6,735 nt of DNA from Opitutaceae bacterium UBA6669 (GTDB taxonomy: Bacteria; Verrucomicrobiota; Verrucomicrobiia; Opitutales; Opitutaceae): contig DKKJ01000078.1 of NCBI GenBank assembly GCA_002455175.1, forward strand, positions 2,620-9,354, in the 5' to 3' direction. Positions 1 through 5,903 of this stretch are shown here, in pieces. Each line of letters opens with the position of its first letter. Position 1 is the first letter of the stretch. Under the pieces are notes generated by a model. It had not been told where the DNA came from, ran no database searches, and saw only the letters and a program-made list of their open reading frames with translations. Made by a program: the position numbers and the translations under genes.

Positions 1-611
1 GTGATCACAAACGCAACGTGCTCCTTGCGATGGGGGCGCGGATGGCGGAGAATGCGTTCTTCTACCTCTTCACAATTTGGGTATTGAGCTACGCCATGCA
101 GCATCTGGGCGTGGCGAAGAGCACTTTGCTCAACGGAGTTCTCATAGGTTCCGCCGTGCAGTTGGTAGCCATTCCTTGGTTTGGGGCCCTCTCGGATCGC
201 TTTGGCCGGAAACCCGTCTATCTCGCTGGAACCCTTTTTCTCCTGCTCTACTGCCAGCCCTTTTTTTGGCTGATCCAAACCGGCGAAACCGTGTGGATTT
301 GGACGGCGATTGTCGTGGGGATGATCGGTCACGCCTCTCTTTACGGACCGCAGGCCGCGTTTTTCTCGGAGCTGTTCGGCACTCAGACCCGTTACACCGG
401 GGCGTCGCTCGGCTACCAACTCGCAGCACCTTTTTCAGGAGGCTTGGCGCCGCTGATCGCTTCTTGGCTGCTGGTGTGGTCGGGAGGATCCACCTGGCCA
501 ATCGTGGCGTACATGGCGGTTCTCGCGGGCATTACCCTGGTGAGTATTTTGCTTGCGGCTGAGACCCGGAATACGGATTTGCGGGATAGGGCCGTTCCCA
601 ATCGCTCGTGA
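1..611 (+). CDS. MFS transporter, metabolite:H+ symporter (MHS) type, C-terminal part (5' end outside window)
   Basis: This is an inner-membrane secondary transporter of the major facilitator superfamily. The reading frame is open from base 3, so the gene starts upstream; the Val codon at 18 is internal. The visible 202 residues match the second half of a 12-helix permease, with six hydrophobic segments. The loop between the second and third of these carries the classic MFS signature GALSDRFGRKP. The stretch FSELFGTQTRYTGASLGYQ followed by a Gly/Ala/Pro-rich helix is typical of the MHS branch (relatives of ShiA, ProP and KgtP), which couples uptake of organic acids or osmolytes to protons. 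The substrate cannot be told from this half. The gene ends at TGA (609-611) after a short hydrophilic tail and converges on the signalling operon, so it is probably unrelated to it in function. Family assignment is firm; the subfamily is likely. Confidence 0.9.
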   Translation, partial: DHKRNVLLAMGARMAENAFFYLFTIWVLSYAMQHLGVAKSTLLNGVLIGSAVQLVAIPWFGALSDRFGRKPVYLAGTLFLLLYCQPFFWLIQTGETVWIWTAIVVGMIGHASLYGPQAAFFSELFGTQTRYTGASLGYQLAAPFSGGLAPLIASWLLVWSGGSTWPIVAYMAVLAGITLVSILLAAETRNTDLRDRAVPNRS

Positions 612-839
612 GGGATCGTCGCGGAGGTCCGTTAGAGCGGAGTACCCCGTACCTCTGCGAAAAGGTCTGGCGGCGGCACTCCGCTTTGGGAGCTTTTCCA
701 CTCATGCACGCGTAGAGCTTACGACCGCTTATTCTTCTCGTTCGGTCATTTCAACCGGACGTTTTCTGCCATCGGATCAGCGTCTGTGTTATCCCGCTTC
801 GAGATCTCAGCGAAGAGCAAAGACTAGTTAAACCAGGAG
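612..839. other. Convergent intergenic spacer
   Basis: These 228 bases lie between the ends of the transporter gene (+) and the signalling operon (-). No convincing gene is seen. A plus-strand frame open to 831 begins inside the transporter gene in another frame and has no family features. The spacer holds the hairpin listed at 634-696, a GAGATCTC palindrome at 801-808 flanked by CTTCG/CGAAG (797-801 and 811-815), and a short CGGT/ACCG stem near 743-757. None of these last elements has a T-run on the side needed to terminate the leftward operon. Confidence 0.6.
634..696 (+). terminator. Possible hairpin terminator of the transporter gene
   Basis: AGCGGAGT (636-643) is repeated perfectly inverted as ACTCCGCT (678-685). 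The stem extends outward by a G-U and an A-T pair, and inward by two C-G pairs beyond one mismatch. The loop itself contains ACCT/AGGT (651-654 and 663-666). A short T-run (CTTTT) follows a few bases after the stem. It begins about 22 bases after the transporter stop, the expected place. The loop is long and the T-run is short and slightly displaced, so this is a weak intrinsic terminator at best. Confidence 0.35.
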
Positions 840-1517
840 CTAGGTGCGCTCCTTGGTCACTACGGCGCTCACTTTACGGAGGAGAGTTTCGGCTGTATAG
901 GGCTTGGCCAGTACATGTGCGATGCCGAGAGCTGCGGCGCGGGCGACGTCCCGTTCCAGGTCGACTCCACTGACCGCGATAATCGGCAACTTGGGATCCA
1001 GATGGCGTAGTGCAGTGATGAGAGCCGCGCCGTCCATGTTGGGCATCATCATATCGGTGATGACGAGCGCGATGTCGCGCTTGTTGAGCGCGTACAAGCC
1101 GATGGCTTGGGAGCCGTCTTCTGCTGGGATCACCCGATAGCCAGAAGCCTCGAGGGTGGCCTGAGTAATTTCTCGCACCGAAATTTCATCCTCTGCCAAA
1201 AGAACCACTTCATTCTGTCCCTTTGGCAGGGCATCTGACGCCATTTTTACTGAATTCCCGCTCGTTGATTCTGTCTGCGTAGGCAGGTAGACGCGGAAGG
1301 TGCTCCCGATCCCGACATGGCTTTCCACGTCAACAAATCCGCCATGATTGCGCACCACTCCAAGCACCGTGGACAGGCCTAATCCGGTGCCTTTTCCCGG
1401 TTCTTTGGTGGAAAAAAAGGGCTCAAAGATTCGATTCAAGATATCGGGTGACATCCCGCAGCCTGTGTCTCGAATGTCCAACACCAGATAGGTGCCCGGC
1501 TTCGCCTCAGGGCGCAT
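840..1517 (-). CDS. C-terminal piece of hybrid kinase: ATP-binding G boxes plus receiver domain
   Basis: Taken from the first ATG after the in-frame stop, this piece has 225 residues. It begins in the middle of a GHKL ATPase fold: G1 box DTGCG (residues 17-21), F box FEPFFSTK (31-38) and G2 box GTGLGL (43-48). A linker (about 80-102) leads to a complete receiver. The receiver has acidic pocket residues E109, D110 and E111, phosphoacceptor D155 in [11 protein letters not shown], switch S183 and K205 in the LAKPY motif. On its own the ATPase half lacks the N-box and histidine, so it cannot be a kinase; the receiver could fold and accept phosphate. No ribosome-binding motif precedes the ATG, so separate translation is doubtful, and it is best read as the 3' part of the gene starting at 2906. 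It ends with TAG and is the last gene of the operon. Confidence 0.75.
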   Translation of the reverse strand: MRPEAKPGTYLVLDIRDTGCGMSPDILNRIFEPFFSTKEPGKGTGLGLSTVLGVVRNHGGFVDVESHVGIGSTFRVYLPTQTESTSGNSVKMASDALPKGQNEVVLLAEDEISVREITQATLEASGYRVIPAEDGSQAIGLYALNKRDIALVITDMMMPNMDGAALITALRHLDPKLPIIAVSGVDLERDVARAAALGIAHVLAKPYTAETLLRKVSAVVTKERT

Positions 1518-1525
1518 GGCGATGT

Positions 1526-1549
1526 ATTGACGGTCAATTTATGACGGTC
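1526..1549. repeat. Palindrome and short direct repeat at the premature stop
   Basis: On the plus strand ATTGAC-G-GTCAAT (1526-1538) is a perfect inverted repeat with six-base arms around one central base. It abuts the complement of the premature TAA (1539-1541). TGACGGTC also occurs twice, at 1528-1535 and 1542-1549, a 14-base step. Such a structure could promote mutation or sequencing error. It may also be chance, since protein spacing across the site is unchanged. Confidence 0.6.
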
Positions 1550-2906
1550 GTGCAGAAAGCGTGAGGTGTCCGCCGTCGGGCATGGCATCCCGTGCATTCA
1601 GACAGAGATTGAGGATGACTTGGTGGATCTGGGTAGGATCGCCCATGATCAGTGGCAGATTCCGGGGAATATCGATTTGGAGGACGATGTTTTTGGGAAA
1701 CGTAGTAAGAATGAGCGTTTCGACTTCGCGCACCACGTGACCGAGGTGCACGGCGACCCGGGCTCCATCCACTCCGCGGGCGAAGGAGAGCACTTGCTTT
1801 ACCAACTCCGCTCCCCGCTTAGCGCTCATTGCGATCGTCTGGATCACTTTTTCACTTACCTCAGGGTTGGGTGAAACTCGCAGGAGTTCTACTCCCATCA
1901 TGATCGGGGCGAGAATATTATTCAGATCATGGGCGATACCGCCGGCGAGGGTGCCAATACTTTCGAGTCGTTGGGCGCGCAGGAGGCGAGATTCCAGTTC
2001 CTTCCGTTCCGTGATGTCGCCGAGGACAGTCATGAAGTAGGAGGGTTGGCCTGAATTGTCGCGCACGAGCGTGACGATCACATTTACCCAGATGATGGCG
2101 CCGTCCTTTCGGTGGTACCGTTTCTCCGCGTTGTAGGTTTTTTGAGTACCGGACAGCATGGAGTGCCGCGCCTGATCGCTTTGGGAACGGTCCTCCGATG
2201 CGGTGAGCTCAATAAAGCTGCGCTTGAGCAAGTCATCGCGTGAGTAGCCGGTGATCTCGCACAGCTTGTCATTGACGCGTAAGAAGCGCCCGTCCAGGTC
2301 GACATGCGCGATGCCTACGGCGGCCTGCTCGAACGTGGCACGGAAGCGTTGTTCGCTTTCTCGGAGACTTTCCTCGATGTGCTTACGTTCTATGAGGTCC
2401 TTTTCCAGACTGCGATTCGCTTCCTCGAGGAAAAGGGTCTTCTCTTCCAATTTGCGAATGAGCGTTTCGCTGTAAACCTTGAGAAGCTCTTTTTCATCTC
2501 CCGTTTGGTGGCGCAAGGGAGTGGGGAGGGCGGCAGCCGTGTTGGCTAGGATCTCACGGATACGCGTGATAAATTCGTCAGGCTCGCACGGCTTTAGGAT
2601 AAACGCGTCGGCGCCTAAACTGATCGCGAGTCGTTCGTCTTCGGCTTGAGTGTAGGTGGCAGTATAAACAACAAAGGGAATTTTTCTCAGGTGGATGTCT
2701 GCCTTCCAGAAGCGAAGCAGGGTGTATCCATCCATCACCGGCATAAGTAGGTCGGAGATGATGACCGTAGGCGGGTTTTTGCGTGCAAGTACAAGGGCTT
2801 CGGCGCCATGGTGAGCCAACTCCACAGTGTAGTCATTCCCGCTGAGGAGGACCTGAAGATAGTACAGGTTTTCCTCCTTATCATCTACGATCAAAACATG
2901 GGGCAT
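1539..2906 (-). CDS. N-terminal piece of hybrid sensor kinase: receiver, coiled coil, PAS, HisKA, N-box
   Basis: This 455-residue piece starts with a receiver (about 3-120): acidic pocket D8/D9, phosphoacceptor D52 in SDLLMPVMDG, and K105 in LKP. A charged coiled coil follows (about 138-185), then one PAS/PAC sensor domain (about 185-302, ending GDITERK). The HisKA dimerisation domain has phosphoacceptor H326 in GGIAHDLNN, the form seen in NtrB-like and many hybrid kinases. The start of the ATPase domain has the N-box LNLCLNARDAMPDGG with N437. The frame then stops at TAA just before the ATP-lid boxes, which continue in frame from 1517. The ATG lies 8 bases after the stop of the preceding receiver gene and has no Shine-Dalgarno match, so translational coupling is likely. 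With the downstream part it would be a membrane-free, cytoplasmic kinase with receivers at both ends. As it stands it could at most receive phosphate. Confidence 0.85.
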   Translation of the reverse strand: MPHVLIVDDKEENLYYLQVLLSGNDYTVELAHHGAEALVLARKNPPTVIISDLLMPVMDGYTLLRFWKADIHLRKIPFVVYTATYTQAEDERLAISLGADAFILKPCEPDEFITRIREILANTAAALPTPLRHQTGDEKELLKVYSETLIRKLEEKTLFLEEANRSLEKDLIERKHIEESLRESEQRFRATFEQAAVGIAHVDLDGRFLRVNDKLCEITGYSRDDLLKRSFIELTASEDRSQSDQARHSMLSGTQKTYNAEKRYHRKDGAIIWVNVIVTLVRDNSGQPSYFMTVLGDITERKELESRLLRAQRLESIGTLAGGIAHDLNNILAPIMMGVELLRVSPNPEVSEKVIQTIAMSAKRGAELVKQVLSFARGVDGARVAVHLGHVVREVETLILTTFPKNIVLQIDIPRNLPLIMGDPTQIHQVILNLCLNARDAMPDGGHLTLSARPS

Positions 2907-2914
2907 ATGAAAAG

Positions 2915-3292
2915 CTAGCTAGCGGACGAAGGGATGAACTGCCTGATATCTTGGATAAACGTCTCGGGATTTATCGGCTTTTCGATGTAGCCGTTGCAGC
3001 CCGAGGCGAGTGCTTTTTCCCGATCACCCACCATGGCGTACGACGTGACTGCCACGATGGGTGTCGTGCGCAGGGAGCTGATAGCTCTGAGAGCTTGAGC
3101 GACCGCATAGCCGTCCATTTGAGGAAGCTGGATGTCGAGAAGTATCAAGTCCGGCACGAGTTCTCGCGCCATCTGGATCCCTCGCGGACCGTCCTCGGCG
3201 AAGCTGACTTTGTACCCGTGATGTTCGAGCAAGAAGGTAGCAAGGTACCGATTCTGGGCGTTATCTTCAATCAGGAGTACAGTGAGGCTCAT
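2915..3292 (-). CDS. Single-domain response regulator, DivK/CheY-like
   Basis: This is a 125-residue stand-alone receiver with no output domain, so it probably acts as a phosphate shuttle or by binding a partner protein. E9 and D10 form the acidic pocket. D53 in LLDIQLPQMDG is the phosphoacceptor, T83 in AVTSYAM the switch residue, and K105 in YIEKPINPETF the conserved lysine. The phrases IEDNAQNRYLATFLLE and SYAMVGDREKAL are typical of DivK-like regulators. The frame is open to an ATG at 3349, but the extra 19 residues are not part of a receiver. The start at 3292 is preferred because its ATG overlaps the stop of the upstream kinase gene as ATGA, a classic coupling arrangement that suggests kinase and receiver are made together and are partners. 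It ends with TAG, 8 bases before the hybrid kinase gene. Confidence 0.92.
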   Translation of the reverse strand: MSLTVLLIEDNAQNRYLATFLLEHHGYKVSFAEDGPRGIQMARELVPDLILLDIQLPQMDGYAVAQALRAISSLRTTPIVAVTSYAMVGDREKALASGCNGYIEKPINPETFIQDIRQFIPSSAS

Positions 3293-5430
3293 GCGGGAGT
3301 AGGCGCCTGGAGAGGAAGCGTGACCGTGAAAACACTGCCGCGGGACCATTCGCTTGCGACGAGGATGGTTCCGCCTAACATCGTGACTAACCGTCGACAG
3401 ATGGCCAAGCCGAGCCCGGTGCCTTCGTGGAGACGCGCCAGTCCGCTATCGACCTGGCGGAACGGTTGGAATAATTTTGTCAGGTCCTGCGGTTTGATGC
3501 CGACGCCGGTATCCGTAACCTTGATTTGGACCGCGGTACAGGGAGCTGTTTGAGCAGCGGCTCTAAATTCAGGGACGATGACTGCGGCCAGGCTCACAGA
3601 GCCGTGTTCGGTGAATTTTACGGCGTTGTTCAGAAGGTTGAGCAGGATCTGTTCAATTCGTCTGCGATCGCTTACCATTTGGCCAATTTCATCACTTACT
3701 GTGGAGCACAGCCCAAGCCCTTTCTTGTCGACCATAGGACGTATGAGTCCGATCGTGCGTTCCAGTGACGAGCGTAAGTCGAATGGCTCTGGATGCACCT
3801 CAAGCTGTCCCGCCTCGATTTTAGAGATGTCGAGCACGTCGTTGATCAATTCCAAAAGGTGACGAGCGCTACTGCGTACCATGCCGAGTTGTTTGGTCTG
3901 CTCGGCATTGAGCGGTCCCGCGAGCCCCTGGAGCACGATGCCGGTAAATCCGATGATGGAGTTGAGCGGGGTGCGTAGTTCGTGGGACATCGTCGCTAGG
4001 AAAGCAGATTTCACGCGATCGGCGGCTTCAGCGCGTTCTAATGCTACGCGTAACTCCTCGGTGCGCCGCTCCACGTTCTGCTCCATTTTCTCATGGGCCT
4101 CGCGTAGTGCGCGCTCTGCTCGCTTGCGTTCACTGATGTCAATGCCTACCCCCACCAAGCAAGGCCTGCCGTCAAAGAGGGTTTGTACACCTGTAAAATA
4201 GTACGGAGTGAGGCTTCCATCCTTGGCGAGAAAATCGGACTCTATAGTTGCTTCTCCCAGTTCAAATACTTTCCCGATGCGGGCGGCGACGAGGGCCTTT
4301 TCAGCATCGGGGAAAAGATCGAGAGGGTGCATGGATGCAAGTTCGCTGCTGGTATAGCCCGTGACTCGTTCGAAATTGTTGTTCCAGCGTAGAAATCGTC
4401 CTGCGCGGTCGTAGAAGTAGACGACTCCAGGAAGACTGTTAATCAAGGCCTCGGAGAAATCGCGCTCCTGTCGAACCTTGTCCTCGGCACAGCGCCGCAG
4501 GTCTTCTCGAACAAAGTTGTCGAGGGCGTAGGAAATATCACCCGCTGATTCCTTGAGGAGCGCGATCTCACGCTCCCGAAAAAAATCGGCTTCCCCGGCG
4601 TAAACCACGAGCGTGCCCCAGGGCTGGCCTTGACAGTGAATGGGAATAGCTGCGGAGGCGCGAAAGTCCCGCATCCGTAACTGATCGCGCCAAGGCTGCG
4701 TGGACGGATCATTTAGAAGGTCGTTACTGATTACATAGCGATTTTCGCGAAAACTGGTTCCGATGGGACCGTGCCCCTCGATTCGGTCTTCGGTTGAGAT
4801 GGTAAGATTCTTGAGGTAGCCATCCTGGTCGCCGCAAGCCGCCACGGGCACCAGCTTTCGGGAGTCGGCGTCATGGTGCGCAATCCAAGCCATTTTGAAG
4901 CCGCTGAAGTCAACCAGCACGCGACAGATTTTGGTGAGCAGCTCGCCCTGTGTTTTTGACATCACGATGGCTTGATTGACCTGGCTCAATCCAACGTAAA
5001 GTTGCGACAGACGCGTCAACTCCCGCTCACGATGCCGTGTTGCAGTGATGTCTCGGGCGATTTTCGAAAAACCGACACGCGTGCCAACCCCGTCGGTAAT
5101 CGGTGAGACGGTGACGGAAACCTCCAGCACACGACCTCGTCGGGTCAGTCGCTCGGTATCGTAAGGAGCGATTGAACCCCCCTGGCAAATCTGAGCGAGG
5201 ATAGCCTCCTCTCCAGCTAAACGTGTGTCCGGAATAAGACGCCGGATGGATTGTCCGATCATCTCTTCAGCGGTAAAGCCAAAGATGACTTCCGCGCCCC
5301 GATTCCAAGTAAGGACGATGCCGTTGAGGTCTTCGCTGGTGATTGCATCGTGGGATGAATCGACAATGGCAGCTAGCTGTGCCGCGGTGACGTCGGATCC
5401 ACGATGAATGACGGATGGGGGCTTGGACAT
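3289..5430 (-). CDS. Sensor histidine kinase, PAS-GAF-PAS-HisKA-HATPase
   Basis: This is an intact 713-residue cytoplasmic kinase; no membrane segment or signal peptide is seen. The first PAS/PAC domain spans about 13-130. A GAF domain (about 155-305) carries the motif GHGPIGTSFRENR and the strand pair ASAAIPIHCQGQPWGTLVVY. The second PAS domain spans about 322-436 (ending VGIDISERKRAE). A coiled-coil linker (about 437-475) leads to HisKA with phosphoacceptor H483 in MSHELRTPLNS. The HATPase domain has N-box residues N598-N602, G1 box DTGVGI (640-645), F box FQPFRQ and G2 box GTGLGL (670-675). All catalytic motifs are present. There is no receiver of its own, so phosphate should pass to the overlapping receiver gene downstream. 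The start lies 9 bases after the truncated receiver's stop, without a Shine-Dalgarno match. The ligand of the PAS/GAF modules cannot be predicted; no obvious haem or flavin motif was recognised. Confidence 0.93.
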   Translation of the reverse strand: MSKPPSVIHRGSDVTAAQLAAIVDSSHDAITSEDLNGIVLTWNRGAEVIFGFTAEEMIGQSIRRLIPDTRLAGEEAILAQICQGGSIAPYDTERLTRRGRVLEVSVTVSPITDGVGTRVGFSKIARDITATRHRERELTRLSQLYVGLSQVNQAIVMSKTQGELLTKICRVLVDFSGFKMAWIAHHDADSRKLVPVAACGDQDGYLKNLTISTEDRIEGHGPIGTSFRENRYVISNDLLNDPSTQPWRDQLRMRDFRASAAIPIHCQGQPWGTLVVYAGEADFFREREIALLKESAGDISYALDNFVREDLRRCAEDKVRQERDFSEALINSLPGVVYFYDRAGRFLRWNNNFERVTGYTSSELASMHPLDLFPDAEKALVAARIGKVFELGEATIESDFLAKDGSLTPYYFTGVQTLFDGRPCLVGVGIDISERKRAERALREAHEKMEQNVERRTEELRVALERAEAADRVKSAFLATMSHELRTPLNSIIGFTGIVLQGLAGPLNAEQTKQLGMVRSSARHLLELINDVLDISKIEAGQLEVHPEPFDLRSSLERTIGLIRPMVDKKGLGLCSTVSDEIGQMVSDRRRIEQILLNLLNNAVKFTEHGSVSLAAVIVPEFRAAAQTAPCTAVQIKVTDTGVGIKPQDLTKLFQPFRQVDSGLARLHEGTGLGLAICRRLVTMLGGTILVASEWSRGSVFTVTLPLQAPTPA

Positions 5431-5439
5431 GGCTAGCGG

Positions 5440-5691
5440 TCAAGAGGAGTCGGGCGGTTTTGCGTGGTCTTCGCTCTCGAGGGCGGCGCGGAGGGTACTT
5501 AAGAGTGCTTTAGCGGAATAAGGCTTGGCGAGGATATGTGCAATTCCGAGGTGGCTTGCGGCGACCGTCTGGCCACGGCCATCGAAGCCGCTGGCAGCGA
5601 TGACTCGGACCGACATGTCCAGACGCCGCAAAGCACGCACCAGGGCGGCTCCGTCCATCACGGGCATCATCATATCCGTCAGGACCAGCTT
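5440..5691 (-). pseudogene. 5'-truncated receiver domain, probable remnant of a response regulator or hybrid kinase
   Basis: From 5691 down to 5440 the frame encodes the second half of a receiver. It has phosphoacceptor Asp in LVLTDMMMPVMDG (codon 5676-5674), switch Ser in IAASGFD, and Lys in ILAKPYSA, then a short tail ending in TGA. It closely resembles the C-terminal receiver of the hybrid kinase in this operon, including MDGAALV-ALR-LD and LGIAH-LAKPY. The first strands with the acidic pocket are missing. Upstream of codon KLVLTD the frame stays open to an ATG at 5901 (153 residues in all), but that part is rich in Arg, Pro and Trp and has no receiver features. Without the pocket the domain cannot bind Mg2+ or be phosphorylated normally. 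It probably once formed the end of a longer gene at the head of this operon. If 5901 is a real start, the product would be a malformed receiver. Confidence 0.75.
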
Positions 5692-5828
5692 TCGCGACCG
5701 GGACCAGCGACCTGAGGGAAAGAGGCGGGGAAGGGCCCTGGAAAGGCGGCCGGGCTTGAAACGGCAGAGGATTTCCAGCCGATGGGCTGACCGATCAGCG
5801 GCCGGCCACCAGGAATGCGGTGTCCCGA

Positions 5829-5849
5829 AAATTATTCTTTTTATAATTT
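5829..5849. repeat. AT-rich inverted repeat
   Basis: AAATTAT (5829-5835) and ATAATTT (5843-5849) are perfect seven-base inverted arms around a seven-base T-rich spacer. They sit in an AT-rich island within otherwise GC-rich DNA, just upstream of the FHA gene. The site could be an operator or simply promoter-like low-melting DNA. On the leftward strand the right-hand arm is followed by A-rich, not T-rich, sequence. Confidence 0.5.
5842..5847 (+). promoter_or_regulatory. Possible -10 element for the FHA gene
   Basis: TATAAT at 5842-5847 matches the sigma70-type -10 consensus exactly and lies 56 bases before the preferred FHA start. A second near match, CATAAT, lies at 5851-5856. No good -35 hexamer is found at 16-18 bases upstream, so the promoter is uncertain. 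The match may also partly reflect the AT-rich island. Confidence 0.35.
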
Positions 5850-5903
5850 CCATAATATGGTATGAGGTGCGTTCCAACGGAATTTTCCCGAATCGACCCA
5901 CCC

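Larger units (their letters stand above)
840..2906 (-). pseudogene. Hybrid sensor kinase gene REC-PAS-HisKA-HATPase-REC interrupted by one in-frame TAA
   Basis: The two pieces listed separately (2906-1539 and 1517-840) lie in the same frame. They are separated only by TAA (1541-1539, minus strand) and seven sense codons (IDRQYIA). Joined, they give 687 residues plus one stop at codon 456. The stop falls inside the ATPase domain, between the N-box and the G1 box. Around it the protein aligns without gap to the usual family pattern: LTLSAR, three variable residues, then I/L-D, Tyr, Met and PEA-PG. So one codon has become a stop, with no shift or loss. The upstream product has no ATP lid and should be unable to autophosphorylate. 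The cause could be a recent nonsense mutation, a sequencing error, or, less likely, readthrough or restart. Confidence 0.8.
5692..5903. other. Orphan stretch between truncated receiver and FHA gene
   Basis: Receiver homology ends abruptly near 5691. From there to about 5828 is GC-rich sequence with no recognisable coding family in any frame, and then an AT-rich island (5829-5862). No transposase, terminal inverted repeat or target duplication was recognised. The break could mark an old deletion or insertion boundary, or a misjoined assembly. The divergent gene order means that any promoter for the FHA gene, and any surviving promoter for the leftward operon, should lie here. Confidence 0.55.

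Noticed and set aside
18..611. Transporter starting at 18 as a complete 197-residue protein
   Set aside because: The frame is open upstream to the window edge, and the six helices match only the second half of a 12-helix permease.
553..831. Small plus-strand gene in the convergent spacer
   Set aside because: It begins inside the transporter gene in another frame, has Ser/Arg-rich composition, and shows no motif or start signal.
1539..1541. TAA reassigned as a sense codon in this organism
   Set aside because: One TAA in one gene is no evidence for a changed code. The other genes end in TGA or TAG, but TAA is expected to be scarce in GC-rich DNA.
2914..2923. GCTAGC palindromes at two operon junctions (also at 5432-5437)
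   Set aside because: They are six-base palindromes of a common kind and partly form the stop codon TAG of the receiver gene. Two occurrences are too few to call a regulatory element.
3293..3349. Upstream ATG at 3349 as start of the stand-alone receiver
   Set aside because: The 19 extra residues precede the first receiver strand and have no match to the fold. The ATGA overlap at 3292 is the better start.
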